DNA from: Branchiibius sp. NY16-3462-2 | Lineage (GTDB): Bacteria > Actinomycetota > Actinomycetes > Actinomycetales > Dermatophilaceae | NCBI RefSeq assembly: GCF_001594145.1 | Contig: NZ_LVCF01000001.1 | Coordinates: 558,001-622,000, forward strand | Reading direction: 5' to 3' | Length of the DNA stretch: 64,000 nucleotides | Program-made: the position numbers and the translations under genes | The notes under the pieces: generated by a model | What the model was told of the DNA's origin: nothing | Database searches by the model: none | What the model saw: only the letters and a program-made list of their open reading frames with translations | Part shown: positions 48,858 through 57,711 of the stretch, piece after piece | Layout of the letters: each line of letters opens with the position of its first letter | How positions within the stretch are numbered: the first letter of the stretch is position 1

Positions 48858-49213
48858 AAGTACTGGACCAGGCAGAACTCGTGGCCCTCGGGATCGCGTA
48901 CGACGACCACCACGCCCTCGTCGTAATCGTGCCGCTCGCCGGTCAGGCTGCCACCGAGTTCAAGGACCCGGTCTTGCGCCTCGGTGACGTCATCAACCTG
49001 GATGTCGAGGTGAATGCGTACCTTGCCGACTTTCGGTTCCGGCACCCGCTGGAAGGTCAGCCTGGGCATCGAATCACCCACTGAGCCAACGGATGCCCAG
49101 TTCTCGTCCGAGTGTTCTGCGGTGACTGGGCGATCGAGAAGCTGCGACCAGAATGCCGCGAGCGCGTGCGGGTCACGACAGTCGATCGTCACGCCCGCGA
49201 TCCGGGGTTTCAT
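48854..49213 (-). CDS. VOC-family (glyoxalase-like) protein
   Basis: A 119-residue vicinal-oxygen-chelate protein of the Glyoxalase_6-like type: ITIDCRDPHALAAFWSQLL-like N-terminus (here VTIDCRDPHALAAFWSQLLD), IHLDIQVDDV and VRDPEGHEFCLVQ at the end. Metal-ligand positions are partly kept. Function is unknown. The ATG overlaps the radA stop (ATGA), so it is translated with radA. Confidence 0.87.
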   Translation of the reverse strand: MKPRIAGVTIDCRDPHALAAFWSQLLDRPVTAEHSDENWASVGSVGDSMPRLTFQRVPEPKVGKVRIHLDIQVDDVTEAQDRVLELGGSLTGERHDYDEGVVVVVRDPEGHEFCLVQYF

Positions 49214-50571
49214 CCGGTGATCACCGCCAGCGCCCGGAACAGGTGATCCGCCTCAGTCACCCTCACACCAGAGGGGATTCGGTCCCGCCGGATGCTGCCG
49301 GCCGGCACGATCGCGTGGTCGAAACCGATCCGAGCCGCTTCAGCAACCCGCCGCTCGACACCACCGACCGGGCGCACTTCACCGGACAACCCGACCTCCC
49401 CGAACGCAACCACTCCCTTGCCCAGCGGCCGGTCCAACGATGCCGATGCCACCGCGAGCGCCACGGCCAAGTCAGCGGCCGGCTCACGCAACTGGGCGCC
49501 GCCCACCGTCGAGATGTAACTGTCGTGATCACCCAACGGCAGCCGCACCCGACTGGTCAGCACCGCGAGAATCATTGCCACCCGGGCAGATTCGATCCCG
49601 CTGACGGTTCGTCGGGGTGATCCGCCGTTGCCCTTCACCAGCAACGACTGAACCTCCGTAACCAGCGGCCGACGACCTTCCAAGGCGACCGTCACGCAGC
49701 TGCCGGCGACCCGATCGCCGTGCGACAGGAAGAGCCCGCTCGGATCCGGCAGACCGACAATCCCTTCGTCGGTCAGATCGAAGCACCCCACCTCATCGGT
49801 CGCGCCGAACCGGTTCTTGACCGCCCGCACCAACCGGAGCCGCGAGTGCCGCTCCCCTTCAAACTGGATCACCACGTCGACCAGGTGCTCCAACGTCCGC
49901 GGCCCGGCGATGGAACCGTCCTTGGTGACGTGCCCGATCAACAGGACCGCGATGCCACGCTTCTTGGCCACCGAGATGATCGACGCCGCAACCTCGCGCA
50001 CCTGAGAGACATTGCCCGCCGCACCCTCGATGGACGACGACGCCACTGTCTGAACCGAGTCCACGACCAACAGCGACGGCGACACCGCGTCGATCTGCGC
50101 GAGAACGGTCGACAGATCCGTCTCACTGGCCAGGTACAACTCCGGCGCCACCGCGTCGATGCGTTCGGCCCGCGAGCGCACCTGCCCGGCCGACTCTTCC
50201 CCCGACACGTAGAGCGCCCGCTGACCGCTGCGAGCCACCCGAGCGGACACGTCCAATAACAACGTCGACTTGCCGATCCCCGGCTCACCCGCGACCAACA
50301 CCACCGACCCGGGCACCAGACCGCCACCCAGCACCCGGTCGAATTCGCCGACTCCGGTAGGAACAGCCGCGCTGGCGAGCAGATCAACCGACCCGATCGG
50401 GACCGCAGGCTGCTCGATCACGGTGGCGGGCGGCGTACGGGCAATCACGGCACCCACCTCGCCGACGGTCCCCCATGCCTGGCACTCACCGCACCGGCCC
50501 ACCCACTTGATGGCGGTCCACCCACATTCGCTGCACCGGTAGGAGGCTGCGGACTTCTTGGTGATCGCCAT
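49210..50571 (-). CDS. radA: DNA repair protein RadA
   Basis: RadA is a RecA-like helicase that promotes branch migration of recombination intermediates. The 453-residue protein has a Cys4 zinc finger (Cys13, 16, 27, 30; CSECGW and CGECQAW), Walker A GEPGIGKST (95-103), the RadA motif KNRFG, and a C-terminal Lon-like domain (STVGGAQLREPAADLAVALA). ATG at 50571 is selected because the zinc finger begins at residue 13. It is divergent from disA, as in many actinobacteria and firmicutes, with 46 bases between. Confidence 0.96.
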   Translation of the reverse strand: MAITKKSAASYRCSECGWTAIKWVGRCGECQAWGTVGEVGAVIARTPPATVIEQPAVPIGSVDLLASAAVPTGVGEFDRVLGGGLVPGSVVLVAGEPGIGKSTLLLDVSARVARSGQRALYVSGEESAGQVRSRAERIDAVAPELYLASETDLSTVLAQIDAVSPSLLVVDSVQTVASSSIEGAAGNVSQVREVAASIISVAKKRGIAVLLIGHVTKDGSIAGPRTLEHLVDVVIQFEGERHSRLRLVRAVKNRFGATDEVGCFDLTDEGIVGLPDPSGLFLSHGDRVAGSCVTVALEGRRPLVTEVQSLLVKGNGGSPRRTVSGIESARVAMILAVLTSRVRLPLGDHDSYISTVGGAQLREPAADLAVALAVASASLDRPLGKGVVAFGEVGLSGEVRPVGGVERRVAEAARIGFDHAIVPAGSIRRDRIPSGVRVTEADHLFRALAVITG

Positions 50572-50617
50572 GTGAGAGACCGTAATCGCAGCCACCGACA
50601 CACGTAGACTCCCTGCT

Positions 50618-51694
50618 GTGGAGCGGACCGACGAAGACGTTCTGCGCACGGTTCTGGCCGCCGTCGCGCCCGGCACGGAGCTACGAGATGCGCTCGAACG
50701 GATCCTGCGTGGTCGCACCGGCGCCCTGATCGTGATCGGCCACGACCGGGTGGTCGAGTCGATCAGTACCGGCGGCTTCCCCATGGATATTGAGTTCTCC
50801 GCGACCCGCCTGCGCGAGTTGGCGAAGATGGATGGGGCCATCGTGGTGGATGCCGACGTCACGCGGATCATCCGCGCCGCCACCCAACTCGTCCCGGACC
50901 CCTCGATCGAGACCGTCGAATCCGGCACCCGGCACCGCACCGCCGAGCGCGTGGCCAAACAGACCGGCTTCCCGGTGGTTTCGGTCAGCCAGTCGATGCA
51001 GATCATCGCCCTCTACGTCGGCCAGTTGCGTTACGTCATCGAGGGCAGTGCCGCGGTGATGTCGCGCGCGAACCAAGCCCTGCAGACCCTGGAGCGGTAC
51101 AAACAGCGTCTCGACGAGGTCACCGGGACCCTGTCCGCACTGGAGATCGAGGATTTGGCCACCGTGCGCGATGTGGCCGCCGTCCTGCAGCGTCTGGAGA
51201 TGGTCCGCCGGATCAGCGACGAGATCTCCGAGTACGTCATCGAACTCGGCACCGACGGCCGGTTGATGTCCCTGCAGTTGCAGGAGTTGATCAGCGGGCT
51301 GCACGACGACCGGGAGCTGGTGGTGCGCGATTACATTGAGGCCGCAGGCGATTCGGTGACTCTGGATGGCGCGTTGAGCAACCTGGCCAACGTGGACTCC
51401 ACCGCTCTGTTGGACCTTGGCGAGGCCGCCCGGGCCATCGGTTTCGCCGGCGCCGCCGACACGCTGGACGCGCCGGTCAGCCCCCGTGGTTACCGCATGC
51501 TGTCCAACGTCCCCCGCCTGCCGCAGACCATCGTCGAGCGCCTGGTCGACCACTTCGGCACCCTGCAGCGACTGCTGGCCGCCGGTGTCGATGACCTGAT
51601 GGCGATCGAAGGTGTCGGTGAATCCCGCGCTCGCACCGTGCGGGAGGGCATGTCGCGGTTGGCGGAGAGCAGCATCCTTGAGCGTTACGTTTGA
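50618..51694 (+). CDS. disA: DNA integrity scanning diadenylate cyclase DisA
   Basis: DisA scans DNA and makes c-di-AMP, slowing when it meets branched structures. The 358-residue protein has the DAC domain with DGA at 72-74 and GTRHRTA at 103-109 (RHR), a central helical linker (ALQTLERYKQRLDEV) and a C-terminal helix-hairpin-helix (DDLMAIEGVGESRARTVREG). Start is GTG. It overlaps the mutY start by 17 bases and is divergent from radA, whose product acts on the same DNA structures. Confidence 0.97.
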   Translation: MERTDEDVLRTVLAAVAPGTELRDALERILRGRTGALIVIGHDRVVESISTGGFPMDIEFSATRLRELAKMDGAIVVDADVTRIIRAATQLVPDPSIETVESGTRHRTAERVAKQTGFPVVSVSQSMQIIALYVGQLRYVIEGSAAVMSRANQALQTLERYKQRLDEVTGTLSALEIEDLATVRDVAAVLQRLEMVRRISDEISEYVIELGTDGRLMSLQLQELISGLHDDRELVVRDYIEAAGDSVTLDGALSNLANVDSTALLDLGEAARAIGFAGAADTLDAPVSPRGYRMLSNVPRLPQTIVERLVDHFGTLQRLLAAGVDDLMAIEGVGESRARTVREGMSRLAESSILERYV

Positions 51695-52544
51695 GGTCAT
51701 CCGCTGGTACGGCGACCACCAGCGTGATCTGCCCTGGCGCCGGCCGGAGGCCAGCCCGTGGGGCATCCTCGTCTCGGAGATCATGCTGCAACAGACTCCC
51801 GTTGCCCGGGTGCTTCCCGTGTGGCAGGAGTGGCTCGAGCGATGGCCCACCCCGGCTGCCCTGGCGCAGGCTGCGCCCGGGGACGCCGTACGCGCCTGGG
51901 GACGTTTGGGCTACCCGCGCCGCGCGCTGCGTCTGCACGCGGCCGCGACCGCCATCAGCACCGAGCACGCCGGCCGGGTGCCATCCGACCCCGACACGTT
52001 GCGAGCCCTGCCGGGCATCGGCAGCTACACCGCCGCCGCTGTCGCTTCCTTCGCGTACGGCGTGCGCATCCCCGTCGTCGACACGAACGTTCGCCGGGTG
52101 CAGGCTCGTGCGTTCTCAGGATCAGCCCAGGGCGCACCCAGCCTCACCGCCGCCGAAACCCGTTTAGCCGCAGAGGTTCTGCCCCAGGACCCCGCCGACG
52201 CCAAGGTCTGGAACGTCGCCGTGATGGAACTGGGCGCGCTGGTGTGCACGGCCGCCAGGCCGGACTGCGACAGCTGCCCCATCGCGGGGCAATGCGCGTG
52301 GCGGCTTGCCGGCCACCCGGCGTACGACGGTCCCACCAAGGCGGCACAGCGCTGGCACGGGACGGATCGCCAGGTGCGCGGGCTGGTGCTGCAGTTGCTG
52401 CGGGACTCCGACGGCCCGGTCCCCGCAGCCGAGGTTGACCGGGTGTGGCCGGACGACGCGCAGCGGCAGCGGTGCGTCGCCAGCCTGATCGAGGACGGCC
52501 TGGTAGACCCGCTACCCGGCGACAGCTACGCGCTGCCGGCCTGA
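51678..52544 (+). CDS. mutY: A/G-specific adenine glycosylase
   Basis: MutY removes adenine mispaired with 8-oxoguanine. The 288-residue protein has catalytic Glu34 (SEIMLQQT), the helix-hairpin-helix LPGIGSYTAAA, catalytic Asp135 (PVVDTNVRR) and an iron-sulfur loop C-x6-C-x2-C-x5-C (Cys190, 197, 200, 206). The NUDIX-like C-terminal domain of E. coli MutY is missing, as in other short actinobacterial forms. TTG at 51678, inside the end of disA, is the best start because it puts RDLPWR about 16 residues in; a GTG at 51612 is possible. The end overlaps the convergent gluconokinase gene by 19 bases. Confidence 0.93.
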   Translation: MSVTFEVIRWYGDHQRDLPWRRPEASPWGILVSEIMLQQTPVARVLPVWQEWLERWPTPAALAQAAPGDAVRAWGRLGYPRRALRLHAAATAISTEHAGRVPSDPDTLRALPGIGSYTAAAVASFAYGVRIPVVDTNVRRVQARAFSGSAQGAPSLTAAETRLAAEVLPQDPADAKVWNVAVMELGALVCTAARPDCDSCPIAGQCAWRLAGHPAYDGPTKAAQRWHGTDRQVRGLVLQLLRDSDGPVPAAEVDRVWPDDAQRQRCVASLIEDGLVDPLPGDSYALPA

Positions 52545-53065
52545 GCGACGTCGGTCAGGCCGAGAGCGGTCAGTGCCGCCGCGAGCACCTCGTCCGGATG
52601 ACCGGTGGCGTCGACGACCACCCCGTCCTCGTCAGGCTCAAGCGGTTCCAGGGTGGCCAGTTGCGAGTCCAGCAGGGATGCCGGCATGAAGTGTCCCGGT
52701 CGGTTCGCGACCCGGCGACGTAGTTCCTCGACCGGCACGTCCAGCATCAGGAAGCGGATTCCACTACGCCCGTCCCGCAGACGGTCCCGGTAGCTGCGCT
52801 TCAGGGCTGAACAGGTGATAACCGCGTTGTCCCCGCGCACCTCGTGGGCGCTGATCCATGCACCGACCGCGTCCAACCACGGCCAGCGGTCGTCATCGGT
52901 CAACGGGATGCCGGCATGCATCTTGGCGATATTGGCCGCAGGATGGAAGTCGTCACCCTCCACGTAGGGCCAGCCGGTGGCCGCCGAAAGCCGTTGCGCA
53001 ATAGAGGTTTTGCCCGACCCGGACACGCCCATCACGATGACGAACATGGGGTCGGCCAGGTCCAT
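52526..53065 (-). CDS. gntK: Gluconokinase
   Basis: GntK phosphorylates gluconate to 6-phosphogluconate, feeding the pentose phosphate pathway (zwf is at the other end of the window). The product of about 179 residues has the P-loop GVSGSGKTS, the substrate region EGDDFHPAANIAKMHAGIPLTDDDRWPWL and CSALKRSYRDRLR. The start is uncertain: GTG 53074, ATG 53065 and ATG 53047 are in frame and none has a clear ribosome site. Residues 1-6 before MFVIVMG add little. Confidence 0.93.
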   Translation of the reverse strand: MDLADPMFVIVMGVSGSGKTSIAQRLSAATGWPYVEGDDFHPAANIAKMHAGIPLTDDDRWPWLDAVGAWISAHEVRGDNAVITCSALKRSYRDRLRDGRSGIRFLMLDVPVEELRRRVANRPGHFMPASLLDSQLATLEPLEPDEDGVVVDATGHPDEVLAAALTALGLTDVAQAGSA

Positions 53066-53139
53066 GAAGATCACGCTAACGACCCGGAGGGGTCCAAGCG
53101 GCTGAAGCGAGCGGCCAATTCCGGTAATGTCTCGTCTTT

Positions 53140-53946
53140 GTGTCTGCCGCCCTGACGCCGTATTGGCTGATTTTCCGCGCCGGGGTGCGGCGGCAGTCGA
53201 CGTACTGGCTGGCCACGATCGGCGGCCTTGTGGCCAACCTCACCTTCGGCTTCCTGAAGGCCGCGGTCCTCTTCGCGACAGTCGAGGCGGCCGGCGGCGA
53301 GCTCAAGGGCTACGACCTGGCCACCATGTCCGGATACGTCTGGTTGTCCCAGGGGCTCCTGGGCTGCATCAACGCGCACGGTCAGTCCGAGATCGGCGAC
53401 CGGATCAAGAACGGTGACATCGCGATCGACTTCGCCCGCCCGACCAGCGTCTTCGCATCATTTGCGGCCAGCGACCTGGGCGGTGGCGCCTACTCGTTCC
53501 TGCCCCGCGGTCTGCCGGCGATCGTCGTGGGCGCGCTCACGACCGGCATCGCGCTGGCGCATAACGTGACCGGCTGGGTGCTCGGGCTGCTGGCCGTGGC
53601 GATCGGCATGATGCTGTCCTTCTGCGGCCGGTATGCGATCAACATCCTCGGCCTGTGGCTGGTCGAGACCCGCGGGCTGCAGATGTTCTACATGGTCGTC
53701 TCGACCTTCCTGATGGGTATTTTCATCCCTGTCGGGCTCTTCCCGGACTGGCTGCGGACCCTGGCGCACGCCACTCCGTTCCCGGCGATGTTCATGACCC
53801 CCATCGACCTGCTCTCCGGCCGGATCGACGGCTGGGCCGGGGTGAGCGCCGTGGCGGTTCAACTGGCCTGGCTCGTGGGGCTGGTCACCCTGTGTCTGCT
53901 GCTCACCCAGCTCGGGCGGCGCCACCTGGAGGTGCAGGGTGGCTGA
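53140..53946 (+). CDS. ABC-2 type transporter permease, subunit 1
   Basis: A 268-residue membrane protein with six hydrophobic segments, of the DUF990/ABC-2 family 2 type. It begins TPYWLIFRAGVRRQSTYW and has GDRIKNGDIAIDFARP, the amphipathic block before segment three. It would form a heterodimer with the next protein and use the ATPase encoded by the third gene. Substrate unknown; exporters of this type are tied to peptides, lipids or drugs. Start is GTG and its stop overlaps the next GTG start by 8 bases. Confidence 0.87.
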   Translation: MSAALTPYWLIFRAGVRRQSTYWLATIGGLVANLTFGFLKAAVLFATVEAAGGELKGYDLATMSGYVWLSQGLLGCINAHGQSEIGDRIKNGDIAIDFARPTSVFASFAASDLGGGAYSFLPRGLPAIVVGALTTGIALAHNVTGWVLGLLAVAIGMMLSFCGRYAINILGLWLVETRGLQMFYMVVSTFLMGIFIPVGLFPDWLRTLAHATPFPAMFMTPIDLLSGRIDGWAGVSAVAVQLAWLVGLVTLCLLLTQLGRRHLEVQGG

Positions 53947-54730
53947 CGTCTCGGCGTACGCCGCGGTCCTGAGGGGTCAGGCCCGCGCCCAACGCTCCTA
54001 CCGGACCAATTTCGCCATCGACCTGGTCAGCTCCGGGGTCGTCGGCCTGGTCGAACTGGCCGAGGTGTGGATCCTCTTCCACAACGTGACGGTGCTCGGC
54101 GGCCTGACTTTCACCCAGATGATCCTGGTCTTCGGGCTCGCCGACCTGTGCTATTCCATCGCGGACCTGATCGTCGGGCACGTCGACCGGCTGCCGCGCT
54201 ACATCCGGGCCGGCACGTTGGACGTGTTCTACCTACGCCCGCAGCCGCTGCTGGCCCAGCTGATCTTCTCCGACATCTCCCTACGCCGGATCACCCGGCT
54301 CGGCGTCGGTCTGGCCGCGGCGCTGTACGGGCTGCACGCCAACCCGATCGACTGGTCACCTGCGCATGTCGCGCTGCTGGTCCTCACTCTGGCCAGCGGC
54401 ATCGCCATCACCTCAGCGCTGTTCGTACTGGCCGCGGGCTGCCAGTTCTGGCTGGTCGACGGCGCCGAACTGACCAACTCCTTCGTCTACGGTGGCCGCT
54501 ACGCCAGCACCCAGCCCGCGACCGTGTGGCCGATCGGGATCAAGGTGGTCTTCGGTGCGATCTTCCCGGTCGCGTTCATCTCGTTCGTGCCAGCCATGAC
54601 GCTGCTGGGTCGGCCGGTGATCAACTCCTGGATCGGCTGGTGCGCGCCGCTGGCGGCGCTCTGGATCTGGGCAGTGGCCCTGTTCATGTGGCGGGCCGGC
54701 GTGCGGCACTACCAGGGAGGCGGTGGCTGA
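53939..54730 (+). CDS. ABC-2 type transporter permease, subunit 2
   Basis: A 263-residue membrane protein with six hydrophobic segments, related to the preceding subunit. The shared block reads DRLPRYIRAGTLDVFYLRP, equal to the GDIAIDFARP region. GRYASTQPATVWPIGIKVVF is also typical. Start is GTG, inside the end of the first permease gene. Directly followed (no gap) by the ATPase gene. Confidence 0.87.
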   Translation: MADVSAYAAVLRGQARAQRSYRTNFAIDLVSSGVVGLVELAEVWILFHNVTVLGGLTFTQMILVFGLADLCYSIADLIVGHVDRLPRYIRAGTLDVFYLRPQPLLAQLIFSDISLRRITRLGVGLAAALYGLHANPIDWSPAHVALLVLTLASGIAITSALFVLAAGCQFWLVDGAELTNSFVYGGRYASTQPATVWPIGIKVVFGAIFPVAFISFVPAMTLLGRPVINSWIGWCAPLAALWIWAVALFMWRAGVRHYQGGGG

Positions 54731-55663
54731 GTGATCGTCCAGACCGAGAACCTGACCCGGACGTTCGTACGCCGCGGCAAGGGTCTGCGCCGCACCTCCA
54801 CGACCGCCGTCGACGACCTGAGCATCTCCATCGAGGCCGGGGAGGCGGTGGGCTACATCGGCGCGAACGGTGCCGGGAAGTCCACCACCATCAAGATGCT
54901 GGTCGGGATCCTGGTGCCGACGAGTGGGTCGGTGCGCACCTGTGGTCTGGATCCGGTACGCCGACGCCGCGAGTTGGCGCGGCAGGTCGGCGTGGTCTTC
55001 GGGCAACGTTCGCAGTTGTGGTGGGACCTGCCGACCCGTGAGTCGTTCAAGATCCTGGCCGCGATCCACCGGGTGACCGACACCGAGCGACTGGATGAGC
55101 TGGTCAGTCAGCTCGAACTCGGCGAGTTCCTCGACACCCCTGTGCGACAGTTGTCGCTGGGGCAACGGATGCGCGCGGAAGTTGCTGCGGCACTGCTGCA
55201 TTCGCCGCAACTGGTGATCCTGGACGAACCCACCATCGGCCTGGATGTCGTCTCCAAACAACGGCTGCGGCAGTTCCTGATCGCGGAGCGGCAACAGCAC
55301 GGCACCACCCTGCTGCTGACCACGCACGATATGGGCGACGTCGAACGCCTTTGCGACAGAGTGCTGGTCGTCGACCACGGCCACCTGGCCTACGACGGTT
55401 CGCTCGCCGGGCTCGCGGCATCCGTGGAGAGCCACCGGGTCCTGGTGCTCGACCTGGACGAAGCGGCAGCGCCGTTGACGGGGATTCCGGGCACGACGTA
55501 CGTCGGCAGTGAAGTCGGCGGGGCGCGCCAACGCCTGCGGTTCGACCCGGGCCAGACCACCATTGCCGCCGTCCTCGCGCAGGTGCCGAACCTGCGCGAT
55601 CTGAGCATCGAGGAGCCGGACATCGAGGACGTGGTACGCCGGATCTACGAGGCGCAGCGCTGA
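54731..55663 (+). CDS. ABC transporter ATP-binding protein
   Basis: A 310-residue nucleotide-binding subunit. Walker A is GANGAGKST (44-52), Q-loop in VVFGQRSQLWWDLP, signature LSLGQRMRAE, Walker B LVILDEPTIGLD and H-loop TTHD. FGQRSQLWWDLP and the layout place it with the ATPases paired with DUF990 permeases (also called the YbhF/NatA-like group). A C-terminal domain of 80 residues is present. The GTG start abuts the permease stop, so the three genes make one exporter. Confidence 0.93.
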   Translation: MIVQTENLTRTFVRRGKGLRRTSTTAVDDLSISIEAGEAVGYIGANGAGKSTTIKMLVGILVPTSGSVRTCGLDPVRRRRELARQVGVVFGQRSQLWWDLPTRESFKILAAIHRVTDTERLDELVSQLELGEFLDTPVRQLSLGQRMRAEVAAALLHSPQLVILDEPTIGLDVVSKQRLRQFLIAERQQHGTTLLLTTHDMGDVERLCDRVLVVDHGHLAYDGSLAGLAASVESHRVLVLDLDEAAAPLTGIPGTTYVGSEVGGARQRLRFDPGQTTIAAVLAQVPNLRDLSIEEPDIEDVVRRIYEAQR

Positions 55664-55667
55664 CTGA

Positions 55668-56960
55668 TCAGACGATCGGGAAGTTCTCCCGGAAGAGATC
55701 GGCCGGATCCCACACGGCCTTGAGCGCACGCAACCGGGTGCGGGTCTGCCCGGGATACGCCAACTCCACCAGCGCAGGATCGCCGCTGTTGTCGAAGTTG
55801 AGGTAGAGCCCGTCGGCGCGCGCCAGCACCGGTGCCCACGCCGTGTCGAAAGGCGCTCTGCCGGAAGCCATCACCGCGAACTGCTGGTGCCGGTGTGCGT
55901 AGGCGGTCGCATCCGGGGCTATGTCGTTCACGGCTCCACCGACGGGGCGGATCTGCACCATGTCGGCGCCCGCGGCCAGCACTCCATCGAGGTCACGGCC
56001 CGTACCGGCATCGATCTCGTTCAGCAGGGCGGAGCGCACGGGCCCGCCAGCCTGACCGCTGTGCGGATGTCCGCCATAGGGAACCACCTGGTCGTACGTC
56101 GTGATGCGGGCCTGCGCATTGACCGCACCGGGCACATCGACGAACGGTTGCAGCATGGTCTGAATCTCCTGCTCGTCGTCGGTCGCGACCAGCGCCTGGA
56201 CCATGGCGCGCACGCCACGCGGCCCGCGCACGGCGTAGAGGAAGGCATTCACCTCTCGCGGCGACGCCAGCACCACCTCGGCCCACGCAGGCAGACCGGC
56301 TTCGAGACTGGGCCAGTCGTAGACCAGATCCGCGTGCCCGACCCCACGCAGGTGGGCGGCGCGAAAGCGCAGCGAGGTCACGACGCCCAGATTCGGACCC
56401 GCACCGCGGATCCCCCAGAAGAGTTCCGGCTCGTGGTCCGCGTCCGTCCACACGACGCGTCCGTCGGCGACCACGATCTCTGCACCGGTGACCCGATCGA
56501 TCGTCAGACCGTCGCGACGGGCGAGTAAACCGATGCCGCCGACCGTTGCCAGGCCACCGACCCCCACGTCCCCGGAGTCGCCGGAGGTGATGGCCAGCCC
56601 GCTCGGGGCGAGCGCACGGGCTACGGGACCCCATCGGTTGCCCGCGCCGATCCGGACCGTGCCTGCTGCGGCATCCTCGATCTCGACCCCGTTCAGCCGG
56701 GTCAGGTCGATCACCACACCGCCGTCGTTGGTGGACCGGCCACTGATCCCGTGGCCGCCACTGCGGACACTGAACCGCTCGCCGTACGTCGTGGCCACGG
56801 TCAGCGCCTGCGCCACCTCATCCGCCGACCCGGGATAGAGGATCGCCGCGGGCGCACCTCGATACGTGTAGGAGTGCTGCGCCGCACCATAGGCCCGCGA
56901 TCCCGGCAGCACCGCGGACGAGGCGAGCGTCGGCGGTAGCGCCGCGAGCAGCTCACTCAC
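55668..56960 (-). CDS. FAD-binding (BBE-type) oxidoreductase
   Basis: A 430-residue flavoprotein of the berberine-bridge/6-hydroxynicotine oxidase family. FAD is probably covalently bound to His70 in RSGGHGIS. The second Cys used in bicovalent members is absent: the corresponding segment is GDVGVGGLATVGGIGLLARR. FWGIRGAGPNLGVVT and the BBE C-terminal NFDNSGD are further blocks. The substrate is unknown. GTG at 56960 overlaps the stop of the SDR gene by 8 bases. It is part of a MarR/SDR/FAD-oxidase cassette. No signal peptide. Confidence 0.9.
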   Translation of the reverse strand: MSELLAALPPTLASSAVLPGSRAYGAAQHSYTYRGAPAAILYPGSADEVAQALTVATTYGERFSVRSGGHGISGRSTNDGGVVIDLTRLNGVEIEDAAAGTVRIGAGNRWGPVARALAPSGLAITSGDSGDVGVGGLATVGGIGLLARRDGLTIDRVTGAEIVVADGRVVWTDADHEPELFWGIRGAGPNLGVVTSLRFRAAHLRGVGHADLVYDWPSLEAGLPAWAEVVLASPREVNAFLYAVRGPRGVRAMVQALVATDDEQEIQTMLQPFVDVPGAVNAQARITTYDQVVPYGGHPHSGQAGGPVRSALLNEIDAGTGRDLDGVLAAGADMVQIRPVGGAVNDIAPDATAYAHRHQQFAVMASGRAPFDTAWAPVLARADGLYLNFDNSGDPALVELAYPGQTRTRLRALKAVWDPADLFRENFPIV

Positions 56961-57657
56961 CGCGACTGGCGGGATCGAGCAGGCGGTCGGTGCCCGATCC
57001 GGCGCGCTCGTACAACTCGATGATGCGCTCGCCCACCTCATCACCGGTGAGCCAATCCTGGTGGTCGATGCCGGCCGCCTGGCGCGCGCGGGTGCGAACC
57101 ACCCCGATGGTCAGGGCCTGGATCCGTGGGCCGCGGTCGGCCAACTGGGCACCGAGCGAGAGCAACAGTGAGCGGATACCCGCATTGCTGGCGCCGATCA
57201 GGGGATTCTGCGGGAACGGCACCTCGCCGCTGAGTCCCACGAGCCCGACCACAGCACCAAGTGGTGCGGTCACCGGCACGAAGGCACGCAGCGCCCGCAG
57301 GCTTGCTAGTTCGTTCCCCGTGACGATTTCGAGGAACTGCTGGTCCGTGATGTCCAACACGGCTGGTGGTCGTCCTGTCGCGGCGGCACCCACGGAGACG
57401 ACCACCAGGTCAAGGAGGCCGAACTGCTCCGTGACCTGCCTGCTGATGTCGGCGGGTTCCTGAGTCGCCAGATCGACAACCAACGGTTTGACCCGGTCAC
57501 CGCCGTCCAGTCGGCCGGCGAGTTCTCGCAACCGGTCGGCCGAACGACCCACTGTCACGACCGTTGCTCCCGCCGCCAGCAGCGCGCGGCTGATCCCTTC
57601 GCCCACACCGCCGCTCGCACCGATCACCGCAGCCGTGCGCCCTGCCAGATCAATCAT
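56953..57657 (-). CDS. SDR-like protein lacking the catalytic YxxxK
   Basis: A 234-residue protein with an SDR Rossmann fold: cofactor loop GASGGVGEG, an Arg in VGRSADRL that suggests NADP(H), and VVVSVGAAA in place of NNAG. The catalytic region reads VGLSGEVPFPQNPLIGASNAG: a Ser is present but the Tyr and Lys of YxxxK are missing. It may be a different enzyme type or a non-catalytic partner of the following FAD oxidase, with which it is coupled. ATG at 57657 follows an in-frame GTG at 57660. It is divergent from a marR gene. Confidence 0.8.
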   Translation of the reverse strand: MIDLAGRTAAVIGASGGVGEGISRALLAAGATVVTVGRSADRLRELAGRLDGGDRVKPLVVDLATQEPADISRQVTEQFGLLDLVVVSVGAAATGRPPAVLDITDQQFLEIVTGNELASLRALRAFVPVTAPLGAVVGLVGLSGEVPFPQNPLIGASNAGIRSLLLSLGAQLADRGPRIQALTIGVVRTRARQAAGIDHQDWLTGDEVGERIIELYERAGSGTDRLLDPASRGE

Positions 57658-57668
57658 CACGGAACTAG

Positions 57669-57688
57669 ATTATCTCATTTCAGATGAT
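57669..57688. promoter_or_regulatory. MarR-type operator between SDR and marR
   Basis: ATTATCT (57669-57675) and AGATGAT (57682-57688) pair at 6 of 7 positions around CATTTC, in an AT-rich 54-base divergent gap. It lies 12 bases from the SDR start, so binding by the adjacent MarR would stop both promoters. Confidence 0.55.
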
Positions 57689-57711
57689 TTGGATTGGACT
57701 AACCTATTTGT

